34,262 nucleotides of DNA from Plastoroseomonas hellenica (GCF_018129085.1 NZ_JAAGBB010000056.1:1-34262), one strand, 5' to 3'; positions 1-8,633 are shown, numbered from the stretch's first letter. Notes: a model not told the origin generated them from the sequence alone. A program made the numbers and translations.

Positions 1-435
1 CGCCGCGAGCCCCGGGCGCGGCCGCGCCGTGCGCGTGGCGGCAAGCTGCGCCGCGGCCCGGCGGCGATGCGCGTCCCAGAGCGCCAGCGCCGTGGGGTCG
101 TTGCCGGCCGGGCGATCGGTGAGAGTGGATAGCGGTCGATGGCGCAGCCCGCTGTCGCGTTCGATGCGCCGGTCGGCGGCCGCCGTGTCGGGCAGCGCGA
201 AGCGCCGGAAGCCATGCCACAGCGTGACGCCGAACAGGCCGGCGAAGCCCGCGAGCAGCGCGATGTGCAGCGCCGGATGCAGCAGGGACGGAATGCCGGC
301 GAGTGCGGCAAGCAGGAAGATGCCCAGCACCGCGAGCGGCGGCCAGAGCGCCGGCCAGACCCTTTCCCACAGCAGCGCGCCGCGCGCGAGGGCGCGCAGG
401 CGGAGCAGCCGACCGGGAAGGGTGGGCGGGATCAT
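1..435 (-). CDS. TIGR02302/DUF4175 family membrane protein, N-terminal part
   Basis: This is the first 145 residues of a gene that runs off the left edge of the window. The protein begins with a basic stretch, then two hydrophobic segments at about residues 28-48 and 54-73. A polar region with the pattern LPDTAAADRRIERDSGLRHR (about residues 81-100) follows. That layout, and the position directly downstream of lysA, match the TIGR02302 (DUF4175) family of large alphaproteobacterial membrane proteins of unknown function, normally about 800 residues. The ATG overlaps the lysA stop as ATGA, so the two genes are translationally coupled. The family assignment rests on the N-terminus and context only; the diagnostic C-terminal part is outside the window. 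Confidence 0.8.
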   Translation of the reverse strand, partial: MIPPTLPGRLLRLRALARGALLWERVWPALWPPLAVLGIFLLAALAGIPSLLHPALHIALLAGFAGLFGVTLWHGFRRFALPDTAAADRRIERDSGLRHRPLSTLTDRPAGNDPTALALWDAHRRRAAAQLAATRTARPRPGLAA

Positions 436-1778
436 TCGCGCAGCCACTCCGGCACGCGCTGCCCGTGCAGCAGCGCCTCGAGGGATTGCCGTTCGCGCAC
501 CACCGCGAAGCGGGTGCCGTCGACCAGCACCTCCGGCGCCAGCGGGCGCGCGTTGTAGGTGCTGCTCATGGTCGCACCATAGGCGCCGGCGTCGAGGAAG
601 GCGATCAGCGACCCCGCCGGCAGCGGCGGCAGGGCGCGGCCGCGGGCGAAGGTATCGCCGGTCTCGCAGACCGGGCCGACGACATCGGCCGGCGCAATCG
701 GCGCCACCAGGGCATCCGGCGCCACCGGCAGGATGCCATGCCAGGCATCGTACATGGCCGGGCGCGCCAGGTCGTTCATCGCGGCATCCGCCACCACGAA
801 GCGGCGCTGGGCGCCGATCTTCTCGATCACCACGGAGGCCAGCAGCAGCCCCGCGGGCCCCGCGATCCAGCGCCCCGGCTCCAGCATCACCGGCAGGCCG
901 AGATCGCCGAGCGTCGCCTTGATGGCGCCGGCCAGCGCCTCAGGCATCGGTGCCGGCTCGTCGCGATAAGGAATGCCGAGGCCGCCGCCGCAATCGATGC
1001 GCAGGATCGGCAGGCCCTCGGCGCGGATCGCCCGCACCAGCTCGGCCAGCCTGGCATAGGCGGCGCGATAGGCGCCGACGCCGGCGGTGATCTGGCTGCC
1101 GATATGGGTCGCCACGCCGACCGGCGCGATGCCCGGCAAGGACGCCATGCGGCGATAGAGCTTCAGCGCATCGTCGATGCCGACACCGAACTTGTTCTCG
1201 GCGCGGCCGGTCGTGATCTTCGCGTGGGTCTTGGCGTCCACGTCGGGGTTCACCCGCAGCGCGACCCGCGCGGTGCGGCCGAGCGCGCTGGCGATCGCGG
1301 AGATCATCGCGATCTCCTCGGCGCTTTCGGCGTTGATCTGGAAGATGTCCTCGGCCAGTGCCAGGCGGAGCTCGCGCTCGCTCTTGCCGACGCCCGAGAA
1401 GACAATGCCGGCGGCCGGGATGCCGGCGGCGCGGGCGATGCGCAGCTCGCCCTCGCTGACCACATCCGCACCCAGGCCTTCCCTGTGCAGCAGCGCCAGC
1501 ACCGCGAGGCTGTCATTCGCCTTCATCGCGTAATGGACCGAGGCGTCGAGCCCTGCAGCAGCCAGCGCGCCGGTCAGCGCACGGGCCCGGCGGCGCAGGC
1601 TGCCGGCCGAATAAACCCAGGCGGGGGTGCCGACCTCCGCCGCGATACGGGCGAGCGGCACCTCCTCCACCATCAGCCCGTCGCGGGCATGGGCGGACAG
1701 GTGCGGACGGCCGGCGATCAAGTCGGCGAAGGCGGGGTCAGGATCGCCGAGGGCGGCGAGGGGGGCAGGGGCGGCCAT
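432..1778 (-). CDS. lysA: Diaminopimelate decarboxylase
   Basis: LysA decarboxylates meso-diaminopimelate to L-lysine, the last step of lysine synthesis, in the cytosol with pyridoxal phosphate. The 448-residue product shows the alanine-racemase-type barrel followed by the C-terminal beta domain. The PLP lysine is in YAMKAN (K86), HIGSQ is at 225-229, the glycine-rich DCGGGLG at 262-268, EPGR at 300-303, and the subunit-interface CETGD at 371-375. The ATG at 1778 was chosen because the family N-terminus begins just after it. No clear ribosome site precedes it, and the frame stays open upstream, so the start is the weakest part of the call. It lies downstream of a small secreted-protein gene on the same strand and overlaps the next gene by 4 nt. 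Confidence 0.96.
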   Translation of the reverse strand: MAAPAPLAALGDPDPAFADLIAGRPHLSAHARDGLMVEEVPLARIAAEVGTPAWVYSAGSLRRRARALTGALAAAGLDASVHYAMKANDSLAVLALLHREGLGADVVSEGELRIARAAGIPAAGIVFSGVGKSERELRLALAEDIFQINAESAEEIAMISAIASALGRTARVALRVNPDVDAKTHAKITTGRAENKFGVGIDDALKLYRRMASLPGIAPVGVATHIGSQITAGVGAYRAAYARLAELVRAIRAEGLPILRIDCGGGLGIPYRDEPAPMPEALAGAIKATLGDLGLPVMLEPGRWIAGPAGLLLASVVIEKIGAQRRFVVADAAMNDLARPAMYDAWHGILPVAPDALVAPIAPADVVGPVCETGDTFARGRALPPLPAGSLIAFLDAGAYGATMSSTYNARPLAPEVLVDGTRFAVVRERQSLEALLHGQRVPEWLRE

Positions 1779-1864
1779 CGGAGGATAATCGGGGCGACCG
1801 CCGCGCCGCACAAGGATCACCTGCGCCGCCGGGCCGAAACCGCTCCCGGGGCGGTCACGGGGAC

Positions 1865-1881
1865 CACCCTCCTGGAGGGTG
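1865..1881. repeat. Perfect GC-rich hairpin between secreted-protein gene and lysA
   Basis: CACCCTCC and GGAGGGTG form a perfect 8-bp inverted repeat around a single T. It is followed by a second small palindrome, CCCCCGGGG, and lies about 90 bp upstream of lysA. There is no T-run, so a classical terminator is not supported. It may attenuate read-through from the upstream gene, or it may be one of the dispersed GC palindromes seen elsewhere in this window. Confidence 0.45.
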
Positions 1882-1896
1882 CCCCCGGGGCCCTGA

Positions 1897-2232
1897 TCAG
1901 CGCGCTTCGATGCCGGACCGGGTGGCGACGATCTGGCTGGTCGTGCAGATGTTGATGCGCATGAGCTCGGCATGCTGGCCATTGGCCCAGACGATCTTGA
2001 AGTCGTGCGCGCCGGAGCGGCCGGTGTCGAACATGATCTGCCGGCCGCTGGGCAGCACGTTCTGGCCAAGCCGGTCGGAGCCCCAGTTCGGGTTGCTGGA
2101 CGGGCCGAAATAGAACTCGTTCACCTGCGCGCCCGATTGATTGACGAAGGTGAAGCGGGTGTCGCACTGCGCCATGGCCGGCGCTGCGGCCGTGGCGACA
2201 AAGGCGGCGGCGAGAAGGAAGCGGCGAAGCAT
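1897..2232 (-). CDS. Small exported protein of unknown function
   Basis: The 111-residue product starts with a clear Sec signal peptide (MLRRFLLAAAFVATAAAPAMA, cleavage expected after AMA at about residue 21). The mature part has two cysteines, one right after the signal peptide and one in NICTTSQIV near the C-terminus, which could form a periplasmic disulfide. Segments such as VNQSGAQVNEFYFGPS and NWGSDRLGQNVLPSGR resemble a group of small alphaproteobacterial periplasmic proteins that I recognise by pattern but that has no known function. An AGGAG ribosome site lies 6-7 nt before the ATG. It is codirectional with lysA, 118 bp upstream, and divergent from the ABC transporter gene. Confidence 0.8.
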   Translation of the reverse strand: MLRRFLLAAAFVATAAAPAMAQCDTRFTFVNQSGAQVNEFYFGPSSNPNWGSDRLGQNVLPSGRQIMFDTGRSGAHDFKIVWANGQHAELMRINICTTSQIVATRSGIEAR

Positions 2233-2653
2233 GAACGTCTCCTGGTGACAGAGGGGCAGGACCGAGCCTCAAAGGATTTTTATTGCTCTTTCGGAAGAAT
2301 GCCCGTTCGCGCGCCCGACTTCAACAAATCTCGAAGCCCGCCGCTTCCGGGCCGTCCGGGTGCCCATCACGGTTGCGCATCGGCGCCGGCTTCGGTAAGA
2401 GCGGGCTGTCTCCAACCCCTGGTTCGTCGGGAGGGCTGCATGAGTTCCATCATGTTCTTCGCACCCGACGATCCGTCGTGCGGCGCCTGACCTCGCGTCA
2501 GACCTAGCGCCGGCCATTCGGCCCGCGCCCCGCCCGCGACAGGGTTTTCCCCGCCGAACCCAGCCGTCCCGCCCGGTCACCGACCGTCGGGACTCGGTTT
2601 CCGCATCGCCTGACCCAGGGACCGGCCCGCGCCTTGCGCGGCCGGATGAGACA
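2233..2653. other. 420-bp divergent intergenic region
   Basis: This gap separates the minus-strand secreted-protein gene from the plus-strand ABC transporter gene, so promoters for both should lie here. A short AT-rich island at about 2270-2300 stands out in otherwise GC-rich DNA and is the likeliest promoter area for the minus-strand gene. I could not fit a convincing -35/-10 pair. A 16-codon reading frame with a good ribosome site lies inside (2440-2490). Near the transporter start, CCGGCC and GGCCGG flank a GC-rich stretch that can form a hairpin. No larger gene is supported. Confidence 0.5.
2440..2490 (+). CDS. Possible 16-residue micro-ORF
   Basis: An ATG preceded at 4-5 nt by GGGAGGG opens a 16-codon frame (MSSIMFFAPDDPSCGA) ending in TGA, upstream of the ABC transporter gene. 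The ribosome site is better than that of the transporter itself. A leader peptide or simple chance are both possible; nothing in the peptide identifies a function. Confidence 0.15.
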   Translation: MSSIMFFAPDDPSCGA

Positions 2654-4450
2654 GTGACCTCCCATTCCCATGCGCGGACGGCCGACGCGCTTCGTGCCGT
2701 CCTTGCCTTCGTCGTTCGCCGCTGGCTGCACCATCGCCTGATGGTCGCCGGCATCATCCTCGCCATGCTGGCGGCGACGGCGGCCGATCTGTGCCTGCCG
2801 ATCTTCGCCGGGCGCCTCGTCGATGCCGTGGTGGCTGACGATCGGGACGCGGCACTCGGTGCGGCACTCGGCGCGCTCGGCGCCATGGCGGCACTCGGCG
2901 TCGCCATGGTCACCCTCCGCATCCTCGGCATCCTCGGCATCATCCGCCTGACGCTCAACATGATGCGCGACAGCGCGACCGAGGCCTTCTGGCGGGTGCA
3001 GCGCTTCTCGGCGGACTGGCACGCCAACAGCTTCGCCGGCTCCACCGTGCGGCGCATCAGCCGCGGCATGTGGGCCATCGACCTGCTGAACGACACGGTG
3101 CTGATCGCGCTGCTGCCTTCGGCTGTCGCGCTGCTCGGCGCGACCTTGCTGCTCGGCGCGCAATGGCCGCTGATGGGGCTCACCGTCGCCGCCGGCGCCG
3201 TGCTGCATGTCGGGCTGACGGCGACGCTCTCGCTGCGCTACGTCGCACCCGCCGCGCGTCTGTCCAACGCCTGGGACACGCGGCTCGGCGGCGTGCTCGC
3301 GGATGCGATAGGTTCCAATGCCGTGGTCAAGGCCTTCGGCGCCGAGACGCGGGAGGATGCGCGGCTCGCGGCGCTGGTGCAGAAGTGGCGGCGGCGCACC
3401 ATGCGCACCTGGCATCGTGGCACCGCGAGCGAGGCGGTGCAGGGCACGGCGCTGCTGGTGATGCGCCTGCTCGTCATCGGCACCGCGCTGCTGCTCTGGT
3501 GGCGGGGCGAGGCCGGGGCCGGCGACCTCGCCACCGTGCTGACCATGTTCTTCGTGATGCAGGGCTATCTGCGCGACGTCGGTTATCACCTCAGCAACCT
3601 CCAGCGCTCGGTCAACGAGATGGAGGAGATGGTCACCATGTCCGTCGCCCCCCTCGGCATCGAGGATGCGGCGGAAGCGCAGCCGATCCGCATTATCAGT
3701 GGCGAGATCGCGTTCGATCGAGTGGGCTTCCGGTACGGCGGCCACAGCACGCCGCTGTTCCGCGACCTCAGCCTGACCATCCGCGGCGGCGAGCGCGTCG
3801 GGCTGGTCGGCTATTCGGGTTCCGGCAAGACCAGCTTCGTGAAGCTGATCCAGCGCCTGCACGACGTGACGGAAGGCCGCATCCTGATCGACGGCCAGGA
3901 TGTCCGGACCGCGACCCAGGCTTCGCTGCGCGCGCAGATCGCGATCGTGCAGCAGGAGCCGGTGCTGTTCCACCGCTCGATCGCGGAGAACATCGCCTAT
4001 GCGCGCCCCGGTGCCGCCATGGCCGAGATCGAGCGCGCCGCGGCGCTCGCGAATGCGGATGGCTTCATCGCCCGCCTGCCGAAGGGCTACGCGACGCTGG
4101 TCGGTGAGCGTGGCGTGAAGCTTTCGGGGGGTGAGCGGCAACGTGTGGCGCTGGCGCGCGCCTTCCTGGCGGATGCGCCGATCCTGATCCTCGACGAAGC
4201 GACCTCCTCCCTCGATTCCGAGGCCGAGACGCTGATCGGGGAAGCGATGGACCGGCTGCTGGTCGGGCGCACGGCACTGGTCATCGCGCACCGCCTGTCC
4301 ACGGTGCGCGCCATGGACCGCATCCTGGTCTTCGAGCAGGGTCGCATCGCGGAAGAAGGCGACCACGCGACCCTGATGGCCCGACCCGACGGCATCTACC
4401 GCCGCCTGTTCGAACACCAGGCCAGCGGCGTCGCCGTGCCGGTGGGGTGA
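2654..4450 (+). CDS. ABC exporter, fused permease and ATPase (MsbA/MdlB type)
   Basis: The 598-residue half-transporter has an N-terminal membrane domain (about residues 15-310, several long hydrophobic helices) and a C-terminal ATPase domain. Walker A GYSGSGKTS is at about 386-394, the signature LSGGERQ at 490-496, Walker B ILILDE at 510-515 and the switch histidine in IAHRL at 546, so the ATPase is intact. Such proteins dimerise and export lipids, drugs or peptides from the inner membrane; the substrate is not readable here. The start is a GTG with a weak ribosome site; a start a few codons later is possible. It lies opposite to, and inside, the argH/lptM/lysA neighbourhood, which suggests a later insertion. 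Confidence 0.92.
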   Translation: MTSHSHARTADALRAVLAFVVRRWLHHRLMVAGIILAMLAATAADLCLPIFAGRLVDAVVADDRDAALGAALGALGAMAALGVAMVTLRILGILGIIRLTLNMMRDSATEAFWRVQRFSADWHANSFAGSTVRRISRGMWAIDLLNDTVLIALLPSAVALLGATLLLGAQWPLMGLTVAAGAVLHVGLTATLSLRYVAPAARLSNAWDTRLGGVLADAIGSNAVVKAFGAETREDARLAALVQKWRRRTMRTWHRGTASEAVQGTALLVMRLLVIGTALLLWWRGEAGAGDLATVLTMFFVMQGYLRDVGYHLSNLQRSVNEMEEMVTMSVAPLGIEDAAEAQPIRIISGEIAFDRVGFRYGGHSTPLFRDLSLTIRGGERVGLVGYSGSGKTSFVKLIQRLHDVTEGRILIDGQDVRTATQASLRAQIAIVQQEPVLFHRSIAENIAYARPGAAMAEIERAAALANADGFIARLPKGYATLVGERGVKLSGGERQRVALARAFLADAPILILDEATSSLDSEAETLIGEAMDRLLVGRTALVIAHRLSTVRAMDRILVFEQGRIAEEGDHATLMARPDGIYRRLFEHQASGVAVPVG

Positions 4451-4458
4451 TCCGTCCT

Positions 4459-4667
4459 CGGGAGGGGCGCTGCCCCTCCCGAACCCACCCCGCCAGGAGG
4501 CTAGAGCCTCCTGGACCTGCTTCACTTGGTGCCCTGATTGCCAAGGGGCCATCCGGTGCAAACGCACCGGTGGCCCCTTGGCAATCAGGGCTCACAAAGT
4601 AAACGGGGTGCAGGGGCCTGTAGGCTCCTGCCGGGAGAGGTCCGGAGAGGGCAGCGCCCTCTCCGGG
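4459..4667. repeat. Cluster of five GC-rich palindromes between convergent genes
   Basis: Five hairpins follow one another in the gap between the convergent ABC transporter and lipoprotein genes. They are CGGGAGGGGC/GCCCCTCCCG at 4459-4481, CCAGGAGGCT/AGCCTCCTGG at 4493-4514, a very long one at 4531-4591, CAGGGGCC/GGCTCCTG at 4611-4630, and CCGGAGAGGGC/GCCCTCTCCGG at 4642-4666. The 4531-4591 hairpin has 21-bp perfect arms at 4531-4551 and 4571-4591, an inner 7-bp stem and an AAAC loop. The first two hairpins and their linker recur near 31.4-31.6 kb, so this is a dispersed element. It may also act as a two-way terminator. Confidence 0.85.
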
Positions 4668-4679
4668 ACAGAGCTTCCC

Positions 4680-4808
4680 CTACCGGCTCGGATAGACCCG
4701 CGGGTAGGTGACCTGGTCCGGCGGGCCGGGCGCGCGCACGGGCCCGACGCGGCCGCAGGCGGCGAGCAGGGTGCTGGCGGCGATCAGCACGGCGACCAGG
4801 CGGATCAT
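4680..4808 (-). CDS. Small LptM/YifL-like lipoprotein
   Basis: The 42-residue product has a lipoprotein signal ([18 protein letters not shown]) with lipobox LAAC. It is followed by [14 protein letters not shown] and a proline-rich tail ending YPRVYPSR. This matches the small lipoproteins encoded between argH and lysA in many proteobacteria. In E. coli the related LptM (YifL) helps mature the LptDE outer-membrane LPS translocon; the same role here is inference. The ATG overlaps the argH stop (ATGA), so it is coupled to argH. lysA, its usual downstream neighbour, is about 2.9 kb away behind the inserted ABC transporter and secreted-protein genes. Confidence 0.75.
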   Translation of the reverse strand: MIRLVAVLIAASTLLAACGRVGPVRAPGPPDQVTYPRVYPSR

Positions 4809-6223
4809 GCGAGCTTCTCCTGCCATTCGGCAGCCATGCGGGTGACGTTGTCGGGTGCCGTGCCGCCGAAGGAGGTGCGGCTGCGCACCGAGGCGGCGAC
4901 GCTCAGCACGTTGAACACGTCCTCGGTGATGCGCGGCTCGACCGCCTGCATCTCGCCGATCGTCAGGCCGGCGAGGTCGAGGTTCCTGCCCTCGGCCTTG
5001 GCGACCAGCGCGCCGGTCACGTGGTGGGCATCGCGGAAGGGCATCTTCAGGCTGCGCACCAGCCAATCGGCGAGGTCGGTCGCGGTCGAGTAGCCGGCGC
5101 CGGCGGCGGTCGCGAGGCGCCCGACCTCCGGCTGCATGTCGCGCACCATGCCGGCCATGGCGGCCAGGCAGAGGGTCAGGGTTTCGGCGGCGTCGAAGAC
5201 GCCTTCCTTGTCCTCCTGCATGTCCTTGAAATAGGTCAGTGCCAGACCCTTGATCACGGTCAGCATGCCGTGCAGCGCGCCGTGCAGGCGCCCGGTCTTG
5301 CCGCGCACCAGCTCGGCCGCGTCGGGGTTGCGCTTCTGCGGCATGATGGAACTGCCGGTGGTGAAGCGGTCCGACAGCTTGACGAAGCCGAAATAGGGGT
5401 TGGTCCAGATCACGATCTCTTCGGCGAGCCGCGACAGATGCGTGCCGCACATCGCGCAGGCGAACAGGAATTCGGCGGCGAAGTCGCGCGACGCCACGGC
5501 ATCGAGGCTGTTGCGCATCGGGCCATCGAAGCCGAGCGCCTTGGCGGTCATGTGCCGGTCGATCGGGAATCCGGTGCCGGCGAGCGCCGCGGCGCCGAGC
5601 GGGCTTTCGTTCATCCGCGCCCGGCAATCGGCGAAGCGCGACAGGTCGCGCGACAGCATTTCCACATACGCCAGCATATGGTGGCCGAAGGTCACGGGTT
5701 GCGCCGGCTGCAGGTGGGTGAAGCCCGGCATCACAGTGCCGGCGTGCTCGGCCGCGCGATCGGCCATCGCCCGCATCACGTCGCGGATCTGACCGGAGAG
5801 CCCGTCGATCGCATCCCGAACCCAGAGCCGGACATCGAGCGCCACCTGGTCGTTGCGGCTGCGCCCGGTGTGCAGGCGCTTGCCGGCTTCCCCGATGCGT
5901 TCGGTCAGCCGCGCCTCGATGTTCATGTGGATGTCTTCGAGGGCGTCCGAGAATTCGAAGCGCCCGGCCTCGATCTCGGCGGCGATGGCGGCCAGGCCGT
6001 CGCGGATCGCCACCTCGTCATCGGCGGAGATCACCCCCACATGCGCGAGCATGGCGGCATGGGCGAGGCTGCCGCGGATATCCTGCCGCCACATCTTGCG
6101 GTCGAAGCCGATCGAGGCGTTGATCGCACCCATGATGGCGCTGGGGCCCTCCGCGAAGCGGCCGCCCCATGTCGCGTTGGCGGTCTTGGACGAGGGATCG
6201 TTGCTGGACACGGGCGGAGGCAT
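4805..6223 (-). CDS. argH: Argininosuccinate lyase
   Basis: ArgH cleaves argininosuccinate to arginine and fumarate, the last step of arginine synthesis, as a cytosolic tetramer. The 472-residue product carries all three conserved regions of the superfamily: HTGRSRND at 118-125, FTHLQPAQP around the catalytic His170, and the signature [11 protein letters not shown] at 290-300 with the catalytic serine loop. Length is normal (about 460-470). The ATG at 6223 has CAGGA only 3 nt upstream, unusually close, so translation might begin slightly further in. The divergent thioredoxin gene starts 5 bp away. The stop is coupled to the downstream lipoprotein gene. Confidence 0.97.
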   Translation of the reverse strand: MPPPVSSNDPSSKTANATWGGRFAEGPSAIMGAINASIGFDRKMWRQDIRGSLAHAAMLAHVGVISADDEVAIRDGLAAIAAEIEAGRFEFSDALEDIHMNIEARLTERIGEAGKRLHTGRSRNDQVALDVRLWVRDAIDGLSGQIRDVMRAMADRAAEHAGTVMPGFTHLQPAQPVTFGHHMLAYVEMLSRDLSRFADCRARMNESPLGAAALAGTGFPIDRHMTAKALGFDGPMRNSLDAVASRDFAAEFLFACAMCGTHLSRLAEEIVIWTNPYFGFVKLSDRFTTGSSIMPQKRNPDAAELVRGKTGRLHGALHGMLTVIKGLALTYFKDMQEDKEGVFDAAETLTLCLAAMAGMVRDMQPEVGRLATAAGAGYSTATDLADWLVRSLKMPFRDAHHVTGALVAKAEGRNLDLAGLTIGEMQAVEPRITEDVFNVLSVAASVRSRTSFGGTAPDNVTRMAAEWQEKLA

Positions 6224-6227
6224 TCCT

Positions 6228-6803
6228 GTGGTGATTGCGACGCGGCGCGGTTTCGGCGCCCTGGCAGTGGGCGGGACCCTAGCGGCGGCACTCCGCCCCA
6301 AGCAAGGCGCGGCCGCGCAGGGCGGGGGCGCGCGGCTGATCGAGGACCGGCGGCCGCTGCCGGAATTCGGCTTCACCGACGCCGAAGGTGCCTCCAAAAG
6401 CCCCGCGGATTTCCCGGGCAAGGCGCTGCTGGTGAATTTCTGGGCCACCTGGTGCCCACCCTGCGTCGCCGAGATGCCGGCGCTCGATCGCCTGCAGGCC
6501 ATGCTCGCGTCGGAGGGCATCCAGGTGCTGGCCTTGTCGTCCGACCGCGGCGGACGGGCCCAGGTGGAGCCCTTCTACCAGCGCAACAGCCTGCGCAATC
6601 TCGGCGTCTGGCTTGATCCACGCGGCGCCGCCGGGCGGGCCTTCGGGGTGCGCGGCCTGCCGACCACGGTGCTGATCGACCGCAGCGGCAGCGAGGTGGC
6701 GCGGGCGGAAGGCGCGGCGGAATGGGACGCGCCCGCCATGGTCGCCGCGATCCGCCGCCTGGCCGGCGCCGCGCCCATTGGTCAAGAGACGTCGCGGACT
6801 TGA
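6228..6803 (+). CDS. TlpA/ResA-type periplasmic thioredoxin
   Basis: The 191-residue product has a leader with TRRGFGA followed by a hydrophobic stretch, which reads as a twin-arginine (Tat) signal or anchor. A thioredoxin-like domain follows, with active site WATWCPPC (cysteines 76 and 79) and the cis-proline region GLPTTV at about 143-148. TlpA-family proteins reduce periplasmic disulfides, often for cytochrome c or copper-centre maturation; the client here is unknown. Two GTG codons (6228, 6231) can start it; GGAGG 7 nt before 6228 favours the first. It is divergent from argH with only four bases between the two start codons, an arrangement common for this gene pair in alphaproteobacteria. 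Confidence 0.88.
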   Translation: MVIATRRGFGALAVGGTLAAALRPKQGAAAQGGGARLIEDRRPLPEFGFTDAEGASKSPADFPGKALLVNFWATWCPPCVAEMPALDRLQAMLASEGIQVLALSSDRGGRAQVEPFYQRNSLRNLGVWLDPRGAAGRAFGVRGLPTTVLIDRSGSEVARAEGAAEWDAPAMVAAIRRLAGAAPIGQETSRT

Positions 6804-6940
6804 GCGACAAGAGCTGACCTCGATTAGTAAAGAAGACATTAGTCCTTCGAGTGCGGCTAACGAATGACCGGCCCCAATTCACTTGGCGAGCGAATATGGA
6901 TTCGGTAAGGCTCGGTCGTTGTTAGACCGGAGCGGTGTCG

Positions 6941-7786
6941 ATGCGTGCCTTGCTGAAGGGACTGCTGATCATCGGCGCCATGCTCCTGGCGCAGGCGGCA
7001 ACAGCCCAGCAGGAGAGCGTGGGCAGGCAGCTTGCGGCCCTGCCCTGGCAGACGGCACCCGGCGAAGGCACCATCGGGTCCGTTGCCCGCATTTCGCTCG
7101 AGGGCGGCCTGCGGTTCCTCGATGAAAGCGCGTCCAGCCGCTTCCTGGAACTGAACGGCAATCCACCCCGACGCGGCAATTGGGTCCTGACCCCGGCCGC
7201 CGTCACCTGGTTCGCGGTCTTTTCCTTCGAGCAAATCGGCTATGTGCGGGACGATGAGCACCTCGACGCGAACGAATTGCTGCGCGCCCTTCAGCAGGGC
7301 GATTCGAGAGCCAACGCGGAGCGTCAGCGCCTGGGCATGCCGACCCTGCGCACCGACGGGTGGGCGGTCGAGCCGCGATACGATCCGGAGACCCGCCGGC
7401 TGGAATGGGCCACCCGGCTCGTCGATGACCGGGGCGATGCGACCATCAACTATTCGATCAGGCTTCTGGGCCGCGGCGGCGTGATGACCGCGATCCTGGT
7501 GTCCGATCCGCAGCATCTGACGGAGGACATGCGCGAGTTTCGTGTGGCGCTGCGCGGCTTCGACTACCAGCAGGGCGAGCGCTATGCGGAGTACCGCCAA
7601 GGGGACCGGATCGCGGAATACGGGCTTGCGGGCCTGATCCTCGGCGGCGCGGCCGTGGCTGGCGCAGGCTTCCTCAAGAGCTTCGGCAAGGTGATCGGCC
7701 TCGGCGTGCTGGCTGCCGGCGCTGCCGTCTTCGCCTTCTTCAAGCGATTCTTCGTCAAGGACGGCTCGAACCCGCCGGGTCGGTAG
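6941..7786 (+). CDS. DUF2167 family membrane-anchored protein
   Basis: The 281-residue product starts with a Sec signal peptide (cleavage expected after ATAQ, about residue 22). A long periplasmic domain follows, with features such as VARISLEGGLRFLDE and RGNWVLTPAAVTWFAVFSFEQIGY. The C-terminus has two hydrophobic segments (LAGLILGGAAVAGAGFL and IGLGVLAAGAAVFAFF) and ends in a basic tail. This layout matches DUF2167, described as uncharacterised membrane-anchored proteins. The ATG at 6941 follows CGGAG by 8 nt; an in-frame GTG at 6935 is an alternative. Its stop overlaps the next start as TAGTG, so the two products probably act together. Confidence 0.82.
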   Translation: MRALLKGLLIIGAMLLAQAATAQQESVGRQLAALPWQTAPGEGTIGSVARISLEGGLRFLDESASSRFLELNGNPPRRGNWVLTPAAVTWFAVFSFEQIGYVRDDEHLDANELLRALQQGDSRANAERQRLGMPTLRTDGWAVEPRYDPETRRLEWATRLVDDRGDATINYSIRLLGRGGVMTAILVSDPQHLTEDMREFRVALRGFDYQQGERYAEYRQGDRIAEYGLAGLILGGAAVAGAGFLKSFGKVIGLGVLAAGAAVFAFFKRFFVKDGSNPPGR

Positions 7787-8547
7787 TGACCGATATTCTC
7801 GACGGCTTCCGGCCCCCGGATCAGCTCTTCTGGCTGGTCTGCGCCGCGTTCTTCCTGGCCGAGAACGTTCGGCTGCATTCCGGCCGCCGGGTCTTCCTCG
7901 TGGAAACCATGGGCGGCGCCTGGAGGCTGGCCCCGCCCTTGTCGGGGTGGCGGCTCGGACGTCGGGCGGTCACCGTGCTCCATCCGCTGCTGCCTTTTCT
8001 CGGCGCCGTGCAACTGCCCTGGCTTGGCGTCACACCGCACGCACGCCGCGATCTCCGGCGGGCGGAACGGCTGCTGGCGATCCGGCGCCGGCGCCTGCTG
8101 CCGTATCGCCTCCTCGGAGTAACGGAGGGCCTCGCATTGTTTCTCGCGGGGCCGTTGCTGACGGCTTGGCACGGCCTCGGGGTCGCGTTCCTGCTCGTCA
8201 TTCCCGTCCATGTGACCCTCGCGCTCTGCCTCGGGGTGGCGCTGGCGGCGCAGCGTCGGTCGTGGAACATCGGTTGGGGGCAGATCGCGGCCCGGGTCTT
8301 CGAATGCCTGCTGGCGCCGGGGTCGCTCGCCAATGCGTGCCGGAAGATTTCCCTGTCCTGCCCGCTACCGGATGTCGACGGGGTTGCCCTGGCGACCAGC
8401 CGGCCCGATGCGGCGGCGGCAGCCGCGCTCGCGCATCATCTGCCGGTCATGATCGAGGAGCTCGAGCAGAACGGAGAATTGCTTGGGGAAGAGGCGGATG
8501 TGGCCGCCCGGTACCAGGATGTCTTGGGGCAGAGGAAGGCGTTCTGA
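7786..8547 (+). CDS. Membrane protein coupled to DUF2167 gene
   Basis: I do not recognise this 253-residue protein. It has an N-terminal hydrophobic segment (QLFWLVCAAFFLAENVRL), a basic cytosolic stretch rich in arginine (around residues 85-105, HARRDLRRAERLLAIRRRR), two central hydrophobic segments (LLGVTEGLALFLAGPLL and FLLVIPVHVTLALCLGVALA) and an acidic C-terminal soluble part. It begins at a GTG that overlaps the TAG of the DUF2167 gene, which implies translational coupling and a shared function. An integral membrane partner of the DUF2167 protein is the best inference. Confidence 0.7.
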   Translation: MTDILDGFRPPDQLFWLVCAAFFLAENVRLHSGRRVFLVETMGGAWRLAPPLSGWRLGRRAVTVLHPLLPFLGAVQLPWLGVTPHARRDLRRAERLLAIRRRRLLPYRLLGVTEGLALFLAGPLLTAWHGLGVAFLLVIPVHVTLALCLGVALAAQRRSWNIGWGQIAARVFECLLAPGSLANACRKISLSCPLPDVDGVALATSRPDAAAAAALAHHLPVMIEELEQNGELLGEEADVAARYQDVLGQRKAF

Positions 8548-8633
8548 GGTTCTGCTGCAACTATGACTTGAAAAAGCTTGATTCAACACCGAGAATCGCC
8601 CCCCGGGGACACTGGGCACGGGGGCATCGGGGG

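Noticed and set aside
303-1955. A 550-codon open frame on the plus strand opposite lysA
   Set aside because: Its product is rich in Arg, Gly, His and Gln with no domain, and it is antisense to a gene with all LysA motifs. GC-rich DNA leaves such frames open.
2504-4567. A 687-codon open frame on the minus strand opposite the ABC transporter
   Set aside because: The opposite strand has an intact ABC transporter; the composition here is shadow-like (His, Gln, Arg-rich).
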